Below are positions 19,371-28,743 of a stretch of DNA of 64,000 nt, piece by piece. Each line of letters starts with the position of its first letter. Position 1 is the first letter of the stretch. Both the position numbers and the translations under genes were made by a program. The notes below the pieces were generated by a model that saw nothing but the letters and a program-made list of their open reading frames with translations, searched no databases and was not told the DNA's origin. Source of the DNA: Sphaerobacter sp. (lineage in GTDB: Bacteria; Chloroflexota; Chloroflexia; Thermomicrobiales; Thermomicrobiaceae). The stretch covers positions 20,642 through 84,641 of the forward strand of contig JASBVL010000002.1 in NCBI GenBank assembly GCA_029961075.1. Reading direction: 5' to 3'.

Positions 19371-21254
19371 CGGTGCCCGGAGCCGCCGGTCGGTCAGCGC
19401 CTCGAGCACCTCCGCCGCCACCTCGTACCGGCCGAACGACGGCATGATGTAGATGCCGTGCACCAGCTCCCGCGCCGCCTCAACCAGCTCTCGCGCCATC
19501 GCGACGCCCTCGCGCCGCCCCTCGCTGCCGGCGCGGCGCATGCGCTCCCGCGCCTCGTCGGTGAGGCGGATGCCCGGCACCTCGTTGTGGAGGAACTCGG
19601 CATGGCGATGACTCTGGAGCGGCAGCACCCCGAGCAGCACCGGCACGGGGATCGGGCCGTACCGCTCCTCGTAGAGGGCGGCGAAGCGGGTCCACGTCTC
19701 CACGGCAAAGACCGGCTGGGTCATGACCAGATCCGCCCCGGCCGAGATCTTGGCGTGCAGCCGCTCCGCCTCGTGGAGCAGGTCGTCTCGGGTGGGATCG
19801 GCCGCGACCGCGACGGTGAAGCTCGCCATCTGCCCGATCGACGCCCCGGCGGCATCCGTCCCCTGATTGAACGAGCGGATGATCCGGACCAGCCCGATCG
19901 AGTCCACATCGTAGACCGGCGTGGCGTCGGGATAGTCTCCCAGGCTCGGCGGGTCGCCGGTCAGGGCGATGATGTTGCGGACCCCCATCGCGTGGGCGCC
20001 GATCAGGTCCGATTGGAGGCCCATCAGGTTGCGATCCCGGGTGGTGAAGTGCAGGATCGTCTCGACGCCGACCTGCTGCTGGATCAGGTAGCAGAGCGTC
20101 AGCGCGCTCATGCGGACGCGGGCCATCGGGCTGTCGGCCACGTTGATGAACTCCACGCCGGCCTGCTTCAGTAGCTCGGCGCCGGCCAGCGTCTTGCGCG
20201 CGTTGAGCCCCTTCGGCGGATCCACCTCGACGCTGACGACGAACTCTTTGCCCAGCTTCTGGGCCAGGCGGGTCGGCCCCTCGGGGGCCAGGACCTCGCG
20301 CCGCGGCGGCCGCACCTCGATCCGCTCGGGCGGCGTGGGCGCTTCGACCTGCGCCAGCTCGTCGATGGCCTGCCGCATCGCCCGGATATGCACCGGCGTG
20401 GTGCCGCAGCAGCCACCGACGATCGACAGCCCCATCCGCACCGCATCGCGGGCGTAGGCCGCGAAGTACTCCGGGGCCGACGGGTAGATCACCCGCCCGC
20501 CGACCTGCATCGGCCAGCCCGCGTTCGGCTGCCCCGAGAAGCGGCAGCCCGGCGGGGCGACCCGGACCATCCGACGCAGCACCTCACGGGTCGAGCGCGG
20601 CCCCACGCTGCAGTTGGCCCCGATCACCGCGACCCCCAGCTCGCTCAGCACCGCCACGACCTCGTCCACGGTGTTGCCGGCGAGGGTCTGCTCGTCGTCG
20701 ACAAAGGTCATCTGCGCCACGATCGGCAGGTCGGACACCTGCCGCGCCGCCTCGACCGCGGCGCGCATCTCGGCCAGCGCGCCGATGGTCTCGATCATCA
20801 GGAGATCCACCCCGCCCTCGAGCAGGCCCTCGACCTGCTCGCGATAGGCTGCGATGACCGCGTCGACCGGCGTGCCGCCGATCGGCGGCAGGGTGCGCCC
20901 GGTCGGCCCGATCGAACCGGCGATGAGCACCGGCTGGCCGCTGATCTCCCGCGCCTCGCGTGCGTTGCGCGCCGCGCGCCGGTTGATCTCGCGCACCCTC
21001 GTCGCCAGCCCGTACGGCTCCAGCTTGAACCGGTTCGCGCCGAAGGAGTTGGTTTCGATGATCTCCGCGCCGGCCGCGATGTACTCACGGTGGATGTCGA
21101 CGACGAGGTCCGGATTGGTGAGATTGACCTCATCAAAGCAGGCGTCGAGGGGGATACCGCGCTCGTAGAGCAGCGTCCCCATGGCACCGTCACACAGGAT
21201 CGGCCCGCGCGCCAGTCGCTCGAGAAACGGGTGCGTCACGCCACCCCCATTCAT
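19359..21254 (-). CDS. Bifunctional homocysteine S-methyltransferase / 5,10-methylenetetrahydrofolate reductase
   Basis: Fusion of 631 residues. Residues 1-300 form a betaine/homocysteine methyltransferase-type TIM barrel with DGAMGTLLYERG, ETNSFGANR and the zinc cysteines in GANCSVGP (near 210) and GGCCGTTP (near 284-285). Residues about 335-631 form a MetF domain that makes 5-methyl-THF, with FINVADSP, HFTTRDRN, ALTGDPP and MTQPVFAVETW. The architecture is that of Bacillus YitJ. It couples methyl supply to methionine synthesis in one chain. ATG 21254; GTG 21239 is an alternative. An extended -10 (TGCTACAAT, 21295-21300) precedes it. Confidence 0.93.
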   Translation of the reverse strand: MNGGGVTHPFLERLARGPILCDGAMGTLLYERGIPLDACFDEVNLTNPDLVVDIHREYIAAGAEIIETNSFGANRFKLEPYGLATRVREINRRAARNAREAREISGQPVLIAGSIGPTGRTLPPIGGTPVDAVIAAYREQVEGLLEGGVDLLMIETIGALAEMRAAVEAARQVSDLPIVAQMTFVDDEQTLAGNTVDEVVAVLSELGVAVIGANCSVGPRSTREVLRRMVRVAPPGCRFSGQPNAGWPMQVGGRVIYPSAPEYFAAYARDAVRMGLSIVGGCCGTTPVHIRAMRQAIDELAQVEAPTPPERIEVRPPRREVLAPEGPTRLAQKLGKEFVVSVEVDPPKGLNARKTLAGAELLKQAGVEFINVADSPMARVRMSALTLCYLIQQQVGVETILHFTTRDRNLMGLQSDLIGAHAMGVRNIIALTGDPPSLGDYPDATPVYDVDSIGLVRIIRSFNQGTDAAGASIGQMASFTVAVAADPTRDDLLHEAERLHAKISAGADLVMTQPVFAVETWTRFAALYEERYGPIPVPVLLGVLPLQSHRHAEFLHNEVPGIRLTDEARERMRRAGSEGRREGVAMARELVEAARELVHGIYIMPSFGRYEVAAEVLEALTDRRLRAPLRR

Positions 21255-21355
21255 CGGTCAGCCGCGGCACCACCCGGCCGCGCCCTGGGCCGGAATTGTA
21301 GCACTGACGCGGCAGCCGATGGCCCGCCGGGGGCCACCGACGCGCCGTGACCGTG

Positions 21356-21384
21356 TTGCATCTCAAGCGAGAATGGGGTATCGT
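21356..21384 (+). promoter_or_regulatory. Candidate promoter of the sigma/anti-sigma operon
   Basis: TTGCAT (21356-21361), 17 bp, TATCGT (21379-21384) lies 130 bp before the sigma factor ATG. An autoregulatory ECF promoter could also be present but has no recognisable consensus. Confidence 0.4.
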
Positions 21385-21513
21385 CTACCTGCATGTACAC
21401 TATCGCTGGCTCTCAGGTGACAGATGACCTTCCCGCCACGGCCGGTGGTGCTGGCATACATCCCACAACCAGGGGCGCGGCTCGCTCGTTAGAAGGATAC
21501 GGAGGACCTCGTT

Positions 21514-22101
21514 ATGGATGGCTCTGCCGTCGTGCCTGTGGACGAGGCCGCATGGATCAGCCGGGCGAAGGAGGGTGACCAGGCAGCCTTTGAAGCGATC
21601 TTCCAGCACTACGAGCGGCAGATCTACGGCTTCATCTACCGCATGATGGGCAATGCCGAGGACGCCAGCGATCTGACCCAGGAGTGCTTCATCCGAGCTT
21701 ACCGGGGGCTTGCGCAGACCTCGGAGGACCTCAACATCTCCGCGTGGCTGCACCGGATCGCTTCGAATGCGTGCCTCGACGTCCTCCGCCGCCGCCAGCG
21801 GATCCGCTGGCTCCCGTGGGAGACGCACAAGCACGAACATCTCCTCCACGGACGCCCGTTGGATGATCCCGAGCGTCGCGCGCTGAGCCAGGAGACACAA
21901 GCCGTGGTGCAGCAGGTCCTTCAGCAGATGAGCCCGCGCAACCGCATGGCGCTCATTCTGCGCGAGTTCGAGGGCATGTCCTGCGAAGACATCGGCCAGG
22001 TCATGGGGTTGTCCCGCTCCGCGGTCAAGTCGGTCCTCTTCCGCGCGCGGGAGGAGTTCCGCCGGATCTACCGGCGCCTGGAGGAGCCAGTCAGGGCATG
22101 A
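21514..22101 (+). CDS. ECF-family RNA polymerase sigma factor
   Basis: Sigma factor of 195 residues with sigma-2 (IYGFIYRMMGNAEDASDLTQ at 38-57; then FIRAYRGL and WLHRIASN) and sigma-4 domain (MSPRNRMALILREFEG and an MGLSRSAVKSVLFRARE helix-turn-helix near 165-180). The 4-bp ATGA overlap with the next gene, an anti-sigma factor, shows they are expressed together. ATG 21514 has GGAGGACC upstream. The regulon cannot be deduced; the anti-sigma partner suggests a cell-surface signal. Confidence 0.94.
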   Translation: MDGSAVVPVDEAAWISRAKEGDQAAFEAIFQHYERQIYGFIYRMMGNAEDASDLTQECFIRAYRGLAQTSEDLNISAWLHRIASNACLDVLRRRQRIRWLPWETHKHEHLLHGRPLDDPERRALSQETQAVVQQVLQQMSPRNRMALILREFEGMSCEDIGQVMGLSRSAVKSVLFRAREEFRRIYRRLEEPVRA

Positions 22102-23732
22102 GCCGGCAAGGGTGCAAGTCCATCCGGCCACTCATATCGGCCTACATGGACGGGGAGTTGATGCCGGACGAAGTCCGGCGACTCCTGGAGCACCTTGCCC
22201 ACTGCGACGAGTGCGCTACCCTCCTTCGTGAGTACCAACTCCTGCGCGAGCAGGTCCGCGAGCTGCTCCCGCCACCCCCACCACCCGATGACCTCGCCAA
22301 ACAGGTCTGGCAGCAGACGGTCGAGCGGGGCGCACCCTCCCGCTTCCACCGCTGGTTCGGCGTGTCCGGCAGCCGCGTCGGGCTGTCCGCCGTCGGCACC
22401 TTTGCCGTCATCCTGATCGCCGCTGCCTTCCTCCTCGTGCGCGGCTACGAGCGCAACCTCACCCCCGCCGTGACGGGGCCGGACGCCACGGTCATCCAGC
22501 AGTGGCCGGTCCAGCAGCCGATCGAGATCACCTTCAACAAGGCGATGGACCCGGTATCGGTGCAGGAGCACCTGCGCATCATCCCGCTGTCGGAGCAGGA
22601 GCGGCTGCCGATCAGTTGGCGCGGGAGCAAGCAGCTCATCATCGGCGCGAGCCCGACGGAGACCGTCCCGCTGCTCCCGAACACCGACTATCTCATCACC
22701 ATCCTGCCAGGCGCGCGGGACGCCTATGGCGGCGCCTTGGCGAAGGCGTGGACCTTGCGTCTCCACACCACGCCCGCGCTCGCCCAGGGGCCGGATCCGA
22801 CGGCGACACCGACCACCGCGCCAGCACCAACGGCCACCAGCACGGTCCCGCCCACCGCCGAGCAGTCGCCCTCGGCGCCAGCGGTCGTGGCTTCGGCCAC
22901 GCAGGCCGGCCGGGACGAGCTGCCCGGGACCGAGCCGGTGCAGCCCGACACCCCGACCCAGCCGGGCAACGGCCGCGGCCAACCGAGCCCGGGCACCGGC
23001 ACGCCGGGTGCGCGCCAGCCCAGCCCGACGACGAGCCCGGCACCGGCGACGCCCGCGACACCCACCCCACCGGCCGACACGCCGACGCCCCAGCCAACAA
23101 TCCCGGCCCCGACGGCGACCCCGACGCCGGTGCCGGTCACCGGCGCCTTCGGGAGCGTCTACTGGGCTCAGGAGAGCGTGCGGGCGCGCCTCGGTGCCCC
23201 CGACCCGCGCGGCGCCTACAGCACCTCGGCCGCCGTCCTCGACTTCCAGCGGGGAACGATGTACGCGCGCTTCGACACCTATCAGATCTACGTCCTGAAC
23301 AACAGCACCGGGACGTGGAGCCTGGAGGCGGACACCTGGACCGCATCGGACCCGGCCTACGGCGGTCCCGCGCCTGAGCCGAACCTCTGGGTCCCGAGCA
23401 CGCGCTTCGGCAAGCTCTGGACAGAGCATCCGGCCATCCGGCAGCAGCTCGGCTACGCCACGACCGACACGGCCCATGAGCCCATGGACGGCCGCATCCA
23501 GGAGTTTGCCAACGGCCTCATGCTCTACAGCGACCAGGGCTTCGTCTACGTCCTCTACTTCGACGCCGGCAGCACCACCGGCGGCACGTGGGAGATCTAC
23601 CCCGACACGTCCGGTCACGGCGACCTCCTGACGCCGACCCCGGCGCCGCAGCCGGCCGCGTCCGAGCCCCCGGCCTCCCCGCCCGCCGCGACGCCTGAAG
23701 AGCAGCCCCCGGGCGCTTCCCCGACCCCCTAA
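22098..23732 (+). CDS. Transmembrane anti-sigma factor with Ig-like and Pro/Thr-rich extracytoplasmic region
   Basis: 544-residue membrane protein. The N-terminus is a zinc anti-sigma (ZAS) domain with H32-x3-C36-x2-C39. A single membrane helix is near 95-115. Outside it has a Big_5-like Ig domain (residues 130-225; FNKAMDPVSV), a 115-residue Pro/Thr linker, then a C-terminal module (residues 350-510) with repeated W-x-x-LG-x-P and FxxGxM strands often seen in Chloroflexota surface proteins. The ATG overlaps the sigma gene stop. It probably holds the sigma factor until an envelope or surface signal arrives. The linker is much longer than usual for anti-sigma factors. Confidence 0.87.
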   Translation: MSRQGCKSIRPLISAYMDGELMPDEVRRLLEHLAHCDECATLLREYQLLREQVRELLPPPPPPDDLAKQVWQQTVERGAPSRFHRWFGVSGSRVGLSAVGTFAVILIAAAFLLVRGYERNLTPAVTGPDATVIQQWPVQQPIEITFNKAMDPVSVQEHLRIIPLSEQERLPISWRGSKQLIIGASPTETVPLLPNTDYLITILPGARDAYGGALAKAWTLRLHTTPALAQGPDPTATPTTAPAPTATSTVPPTAEQSPSAPAVVASATQAGRDELPGTEPVQPDTPTQPGNGRGQPSPGTGTPGARQPSPTTSPAPATPATPTPPADTPTPQPTIPAPTATPTPVPVTGAFGSVYWAQESVRARLGAPDPRGAYSTSAAVLDFQRGTMYARFDTYQIYVLNNSTGTWSLEADTWTASDPAYGGPAPEPNLWVPSTRFGKLWTEHPAIRQQLGYATTDTAHEPMDGRIQEFANGLMLYSDQGFVYVLYFDAGSTTGGTWEIYPDTSGHGDLLTPTPAPQPAASEPPASPPAATPEEQPPGASPTP

Positions 23733-23825
23733 CCCCGAGTGCTGAGATCGCCCGCGGGCGACCCACCGTGGGGCAGGATCCCCTCCGGGTCCCAGTCCCG
23801 CCACGCGGCGCCCATGGGCGTCGGC

Positions 23826-24767
23826 TCACACGGTCGACTGGAGCAGCACCGCCACGGTGTTGTAGGCCGCGTGGGTCACGATCGACGCCGTCGTCCCCAT
23901 GCGCTGGCGCTCCAGGCCCAGCAGGACGCTCAGCAAGAAGACCCCGAGGACGATCACGCTGAATCCGTACTGGACGTGAGTGACGGAGAAGACCAGCGAG
24001 GTGAACACGATCCCGTAGCGCGGCTGGATCGCGCCACGGAAGAGGATCTCTTCCCCGATCCCGGCGGTCAGCCCGAGCGTGACCGCGCCCGGGACGTTGG
24101 CCACCTCCTGCGTCATCGTGCGGAGCCGCTCCTCCAGCTCGCGCTCCAGCCCGGGCTGCAGCGCCTGGGTGAGCGCGCCAGCCACCCCGCTGATGAAGAA
24201 GGCAACCAGCACCAGGGCGAGCGCAATGGCGAACTCGCGCGGGGTGAGCAACCGCAGCCCGAGCCGCCGCACCGCGGATCGCAGGTCACGCCTGATCCAG
24301 GTGCCCACGGCCAGGAACGCCAGGAGGACGAACATCACCGTTTGCACCACCAGCTCGTCGGCGCCGACGGGGCGGTAGGCGACGTCGTCCGCGGTTGAGA
24401 CGCCGAGCAGCGGGAAACCGACCAGCGTGGCGGTGAGGATCGCCAGGCCAACCATGTCCGGGATCGAGGTCGGATCGAACGGCATGGCCCGGGCCAGGAG
24501 GCGGCGCACCGGCGGGAGGAGCGGCAGCCCCAGCCCGAGCCCCACCGCCAGTGCCGCACCGCCGGCCGGCGCCGTCCCGGCCGTCCCGGCCGCCTCCCCG
24601 AGGAGGAGCATGCCCGCCCCGGCGAGGACGAGCAGGGCGCTGACCAAGCCGAACGCCACGTAGAGGAGTATCCCCAGCACGCGGTTGGTCTGGGCGCTGC
24701 TGGTCCAGACAGCCAACAGTGCCCCGACTCCGACGGTGATCACCGCCAAGCCGATGGTCTCCGTCAT
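23826..24767 (-). CDS. CPBP family intramembrane metalloprotease
   Basis: Polytopic membrane protein of 313 residues with about eight helices. The CPBP/Abi active-site motifs are GEEILFRG (Glu-Glu and Arg, near 233-240), FSVTHVQYG (near 258) and THAAYN (near 300). Bacterial members process bacteriocins or anti-sigma factors, or have unknown roles; closeness to the anti-sigma gene is only suggestive since they converge. ATG 24767 has GGAGAAG upstream. It is divergent from parB. Confidence 0.9.
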   Translation of the reverse strand: MTETIGLAVITVGVGALLAVWTSSAQTNRVLGILLYVAFGLVSALLVLAGAGMLLLGEAAGTAGTAPAGGAALAVGLGLGLPLLPPVRRLLARAMPFDPTSIPDMVGLAILTATLVGFPLLGVSTADDVAYRPVGADELVVQTVMFVLLAFLAVGTWIRRDLRSAVRRLGLRLLTPREFAIALALVLVAFFISGVAGALTQALQPGLERELEERLRTMTQEVANVPGAVTLGLTAGIGEEILFRGAIQPRYGIVFTSLVFSVTHVQYGFSVIVLGVFLLSVLLGLERQRMGTTASIVTHAAYNTVAVLLQSTV

Positions 24768-24849
24768 ACCAGGCTTCTCCTCTCGGTCGGCGCAATCGGC
24801 CGGGGTGGTCGCCCCACTGGCCGTCGACGGGGGCAGCCGCTGGCGCCCA

Positions 24850-24858
24850 TGCTACACT
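24850..24858 (+). promoter_or_regulatory. Extended -10 promoter element of parB
   Basis: TGCTACACT (TG 24850, -10 TACACT 24853-24858) lies 42 bp before the parB ATG. No good -35 is seen, consistent with an extended -10 promoter. Confidence 0.45.
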
Positions 24859-24899
24859 CTCACTGCCACATGGCGCGGCCGGATGAGGGGACGAGAAGG

Positions 24900-25775
24900 A
24901 TGGCGCAGCGCAAAGGGGGACTCGGCCGGGGGCTGGACGCGCTGATCCAGGCGCAGGGCGGCCCGGCCGACGCGGGAGGCATCCAGCACGTCGAGCTCGA
25001 CGCCATCGAGCCGAACCCGTTTCAGCCCCGGACCGACTTCGATCCAGACCAGCTCGCCAGCCTCGCGGCGTCGATCCGCGAGCACGGCGTGATCCAGCCG
25101 CTGGTGCTGGCGCAGAGTGACGGCGCCACCCCCTACCGCATCCTCGCCGGGGAGCGCCGCTGGCGCGCCGCCCGGCTGGCGGGGCTCCGCACGGTGCCCG
25201 CGATCGTCCGCGACTCGACGCCGCGCGAGCTGCTCGAGGTGGCGCTGGTCGAGAACGTCCAGCGCGCCGATCTGACCGTCATCGAGGAGGCGACCGCCTA
25301 CCGCCAGCTCATCGAGGAGTTCGGTCTCACCCAGGCCGAGGTGGCCGCCCGCGTCGGCAAGAGCCGCGTCGCGATCACGAACGCGCTGCGCATCCTCGAC
25401 GCGCCGGAGGAGGTCCGCGCCGCGGTCGTCGCCGGGCAGATCACCGAAGGGCACGCCCGGGCGCTGCTCGGGCTCCCGCTGGCGGTCGAGCAGGTGGCCG
25501 CCCTGCAGATCGTGATCGCCCGAGACCTGAGCGTCCGCCAGACCGAGCAATTGGTGCGCGACTGGCGCAGCGGCAAGCGCCCGGCGGCGCCTGCCCGACC
25601 GGCTCCCTCGCCGACCATCCAGCGGCTGGAGGATCAGTTCCGGCGCGCCCTCGGCACCAAGGTGGAGCTGCGGCGCGGTCGCTCGGGCGGGCGGCTCGTG
25701 ATCCACTTCTTCACCGACGAGGAACTGGACGGCCTCTACCGGCGCATCGTCGGCGAGGACGCGGACGACTGGTAG
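24900..25775 (+). CDS. parB: Chromosome partitioning protein ParB
   Basis: CTP-dependent parS-binding clamp for chromosome segregation, 291 residues. The N-terminal ParA-stimulating peptide GLGRGLDALI is present; the ParB/Srx CTPase domain (residues 30-115) has the NPFQPR and GERRWRA motifs; a KorB-like helix-turn-helix with EEFGLTQAEVAARVGKSR follows near 130-160; the C-terminal dimerisation domain ends the protein. ATG 24900 opens the conserved N-terminus. The partner parA is not adjacent, unlike most genomes. Confidence 0.95.
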   Translation: MAQRKGGLGRGLDALIQAQGGPADAGGIQHVELDAIEPNPFQPRTDFDPDQLASLAASIREHGVIQPLVLAQSDGATPYRILAGERRWRAARLAGLRTVPAIVRDSTPRELLEVALVENVQRADLTVIEEATAYRQLIEEFGLTQAEVAARVGKSRVAITNALRILDAPEEVRAAVVAGQITEGHARALLGLPLAVEQVAALQIVIARDLSVRQTEQLVRDWRSGKRPAAPARPAPSPTIQRLEDQFRRALGTKVELRRGRSGGRLVIHFFTDEELDGLYRRIVGEDADDW

Positions 25776-25835
25776 CAGCACGCGGCGCGAGTGGCCCGCC
25801 ACGGCAGCCGCCGGACCGCTCCAGCCCGCGCACCG

Positions 25836-27245
25836 CTACAGCGCGAGACGCTCGCGCAGGGCGGCCACGAGCTCCGCGATCGGCACGCGCACCTGCTCCA
25901 TGCTGTCGCGGTCCCGGATCGTGACCGAGTCGTCCTCCAGCGTGTCGTAGTCGATGGTCACGCACAGAGGCGTGCCGATCTCGTCCTGCCGCCGGTAGCG
26001 GCGCCCGATGCTCTGCGTCTCGTCGTAGTCGGTGGGGAACTCGGGCCGCAGCAGCGCCCAGACCTCCTGGGCCTTGGCCACCAGCTCCGGCTTCCGCATC
26101 AGCGGCAGCACCGCCGCCTTGTAGGGTGCCATGCGCGGGTGGAAGCGCAGCACGACGCGCCGGTACGGCTTCCCGGCCACGTCGACCGCATCCTCCTCGT
26201 GGTAGGCGTCGAGCAGCAGGACCAGCAGCAGCCGGTCCACCCCCATGGTCGGCTCGATGACGTGCGGCAGGTAGCGCTCGCCCGTCTGCTGGTCGAAGTA
26301 GGTCAGGTCGACCCCGCTGTACTCCTGATGCCGCCGCAGATCGAAATCGGTGCGATAGGCCAGGCCGCACAGCTCTTTCCAGCCGAACGGGAAGAGATAC
26401 TCGAAGTCGATGGTGCGCTTCGAGTAGTGGGACAGCTCCGACGGCCCGTGCTCCCGCCGCCGCAGCCGCTCCGTCCCCAGCCCGATGTAGCTGAGGAAGG
26501 CCTGCATCGCATCGAGCCACTGCTCGAAGTGCGTCTCCCAGCCGTTCGGGTGGATGAAGTACTCGATCTCCATCTGCTCGAACTCGAGCAGACGGAAAAT
26601 GAAATTCCCCGGCGTGATCTCGTTGCGGAAGGCCTTGCCGATCTGCGCGATGCCGAAGGGGATCTTGACGCGGCTGGACTGCAGCACGCTCCGGTAGTCG
26701 AGGAAGATGGCCTGGGCGGTCTCCGGCCGCAGGAACACCGGCGTCCCCGCGGACTCGACCGGCCCGAGGAAGGTGCGGAACATGAGGTTGAACTGGCGCA
26801 CCGGCGTCCAGTCGCGCTGGCCGCAGGTGGGACAGGCGGGCTGCTGCTCCTGGATGATCCGGTTCAGCTCCTCCAGCGAGAGCCCATCGGCCGGGATCCC
26901 CAGTCGCTCCTCGATCAGCGTGTCGGCCCGGTAGCGCGACCGGCAGTTCCGGCAATCAATCAGCGGGTCATTGAACTCGTCGACGTGCCCGGACGCTTCC
27001 CAGGTACGTGGGTGAAGCAGGATCGAGCCGTCCAGCCCCACGATGTCGGGCCGCAACTGCACGAAGAACCGCCACCAGGCATGCTTGATGTTCCGGCGCA
27101 GCTCCACGCCCAGCGGCCCGAAGTCCCAGGTATTGGCGAGCCCGCCGTAGATCTCGCTTCCCGGAAAGACGAAGCCTCGCCGTTTGGCCAGGGCGACGAT
27201 CGTGTCCATCGACACCGGCGTCTTTGGCGTCTGCTCCGCGCCCAT
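25836..27245 (-). CDS. glyS: Glycyl-tRNA synthetase (single-chain, alpha2 type)
   Basis: Class IIa synthetase of 469 residues that charges tRNA-Gly, of the archaeal/eukaryotic/Gram-positive dimer kind rather than the alpha2-beta2 GlyQS form. Key regions are [11 protein letters not shown] near residue 25, the RPETAQAIF motif near 185, motif 2 FRNEITP near 210, and motif 3 [11 protein letters not shown] near 335, with the anticodon-binding domain after residue 370. A Cys cluster (C-x2-C and CPTC) at 100-150 suggests zinc. ATG 27245 follows GGAGGGG; ATG 27281 with GGAG is an alternative. A structured leader precedes it. Confidence 0.95.
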   Translation of the reverse strand: MGAEQTPKTPVSMDTIVALAKRRGFVFPGSEIYGGLANTWDFGPLGVELRRNIKHAWWRFFVQLRPDIVGLDGSILLHPRTWEASGHVDEFNDPLIDCRNCRSRYRADTLIEERLGIPADGLSLEELNRIIQEQQPACPTCGQRDWTPVRQFNLMFRTFLGPVESAGTPVFLRPETAQAIFLDYRSVLQSSRVKIPFGIAQIGKAFRNEITPGNFIFRLLEFEQMEIEYFIHPNGWETHFEQWLDAMQAFLSYIGLGTERLRRREHGPSELSHYSKRTIDFEYLFPFGWKELCGLAYRTDFDLRRHQEYSGVDLTYFDQQTGERYLPHVIEPTMGVDRLLLVLLLDAYHEEDAVDVAGKPYRRVVLRFHPRMAPYKAAVLPLMRKPELVAKAQEVWALLRPEFPTDYDETQSIGRRYRRQDEIGTPLCVTIDYDTLEDDSVTIRDRDSMEQVRVPIAELVAALRERLAL

Positions 27246-27281
27246 GTCGCTGCGCCCCTCCGCCCTGTCTGCGGGAATCAT

Positions 27282-27378
27282 CAGTCTCCAATGACGAAGA
27301 CCCCCCGTCGGGCGACGAGGGGAATCAGGTGTCCCACCGTGCAGATCGGAGCCGCGGCCGGCGACCGCTCGCCGCGCC
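27282..27378 (-). promoter_or_regulatory. Structured leader upstream of glyS (T-box-like remnant?)
   Basis: Between xerC/D and glyS, on the minus strand: a large nested stem (CGGAG...CTCCG around CGCGGC/GCCGCG), then GGTGGGACACC, then a 9-bp CCCCTCGTC/GACGGGGGG hairpin (27322-27301) followed by TCTTCGTC. The order (T-box-like sequence, then terminator-like hairpin) recalls a synthetase T-box, but no specifier stem is visible and the space is too short. It may alternatively be the xerC/D terminator. Confidence 0.35.
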
Positions 27379-28299
27379 TCACTCCGAACTGTCGCTATCG
27401 TAGCACGCCGCCACCGAGGAGACGAGGGCGTGCCCGTTGGTGCGGCTGACCTGCTGGGCGACCTGCTGGTAGACCTGCGTGGTGGAGATGCTGACGTGGC
27501 CGAGCACCTGCTGGATCTCCCGCAGTGCGCGGCCGCGCGTCAGCGCGTGCGCGGCGAACGTGTGTCGCAGGGTGTGCGGCGTGATGTCCCCCAGCTCCGC
27601 CGCCTCGGCGTAGGACTTCAGGATGAGCCAGAAGCCCTGGCGCGTCAGCCGGCTGCCGCGATGGTTCAGGAAGAGGGCCGTCTCGTCGGCCGACTGCCGC
27701 AGCAGCGGGCGACCGACCCGCAGGTACTCCTGGAGCGCGGCGACGGCGCTGTCGGACAGCGGCACCCAGCGCTGGCGCTCGGGCTTGTTGCCGCACCGGA
27801 TCTGGGCCCCCTCGAGATCGACGTCCTCCACATTGAGCGCGGTCAGCTCGCTCACGCGCATGCCGCTGGCGTAGAGGGTCTCCAGCATGGCCTTGTCGCG
27901 CAGGGCCTCCGGCGTCCGCTCGCGGGCTGGCTGGGCCAGCAGCGCCGCGACCTCCTCCGGCGTGATCGCGCGGGGGATGAACTTGTCCACCTTCGGCGAC
28001 GGCAGCCCGGCGGCCGGGTCGTGGCGCAGTTCCCCGACCTCGACCAGGTAGTGACAGAAGGACTTGACGGCCGCCACCTTCCGCGCCACGGTCGCATTGG
28101 CGTACGACCGCTCGCGCAGGTGGAGCACGTAGCTGGTGAGGATGGTTTCAGTGAGTTCCTGCCAACATTGGAGCCGCTGGTGCTCTCGGAGGAACAGGCA
28201 GAACTGACTGAGGTCGTTCCGGTACGCGGATATCGTGTTGGGGGAGAACCCGCGATCCCGGCCAAGCGCGGCGAGGAACCGCTCGATCTGTTCCTCCAT
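27379..28299 (-). CDS. Tyrosine recombinase XerC/XerD
   Basis: Site-specific recombinase of 306 residues for resolving chromosome dimers. The N-terminal SAM-like DNA-binding domain (residues 1-90) opens [12 protein letters not shown]. The catalytic domain has the Arg in [12 protein letters not shown] (near 160), [10 protein letters not shown] (H-x-x-R, near 253), LGHVSISTT (near 275) and the nucleophile in VYQQV (near 285). ATG 28299 with AGGAGG 6 nt upstream; an ATG two codons earlier overlaps the ribosome site. No integrase-like flanks or attachment sites are seen, so it looks chromosomal rather than phage-borne. XerC and XerD cannot be separated here. Confidence 0.92.
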   Translation of the reverse strand: MEEQIERFLAALGRDRGFSPNTISAYRNDLSQFCLFLREHQRLQCWQELTETILTSYVLHLRERSYANATVARKVAAVKSFCHYLVEVGELRHDPAAGLPSPKVDKFIPRAITPEEVAALLAQPARERTPEALRDKAMLETLYASGMRVSELTALNVEDVDLEGAQIRCGNKPERQRWVPLSDSAVAALQEYLRVGRPLLRQSADETALFLNHRGSRLTRQGFWLILKSYAEAAELGDITPHTLRHTFAAHALTRGRALREIQQVLGHVSISTTQVYQQVAQQVSRTNGHALVSSVAACYDSDSSE

Positions 28300-28743
28300 T
28301 ACCATCCTCCTAGACGCGCGCGCACATCCGGCTGCCGGTGACAAGGCAGCCCGCGGGCCCGTGGTGATTGCGATGCCGGAGCGTGGACCGCTGGCACTCG
28401 AGCAACAACAGTCTCGCGCAGATCTCGTCAGCCCCAGATCCGATCAAAATCGCATCACGTGGAGTGTAGAGCAGACACAGCGCATCGGCAACGTATGGCA
28501 ACGCTCCCGGCGCGCCCGCTCCACGGGTTAACGGAGGAACCCGCGTACGGTCGCGCCTGACCAGGGCCGCGCGCCAGCCCGCGGCGGGCCCATTCTAGCA
28601 CGCGGACCCGGATGCGCGTCACGGGGCCATCGCGCCGCCCGCGTTGACGCGGCCCGTCGCCGGCCGGTACCATTGAACGACAGCCGCTTCAACGTCCGCC
28701 CGCGACGTCGAAGCTCCGTCGAGTCAGGCAACGAGGCACACCC
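28300..28743. other. 444-bp divergent spacer between xerC/D and rseP
   Basis: No supported gene is present. The stretch at 28370-28510 is less GC-rich than its surroundings. A 63-codon minus-strand frame from TTG 28501 ends in the xerC/D ribosome site, but codon third positions are not GC-rich enough to look coding. Divergent promoters must lie here; none fits the consensus well. Confidence 0.4.

Noticed and set aside
21255..21355. SAM or cobalamin riboswitch before the methionine/folate fusion gene
   Set aside because: The spacer is short and holds no recognisable riboswitch core.
27379..28299. Tyrosine recombinase as a phage or integrative-element integrase
   Set aside because: Size and motifs fit XerC/D, there is no adjacent tRNA, no attachment repeats and no phage genes.
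28310..28501. 63-codon minus-strand frame just before xerC/D
   Set aside because: TTG start without a good ribosome site, codon third positions less GC-rich than genes here, and no recognisable product.
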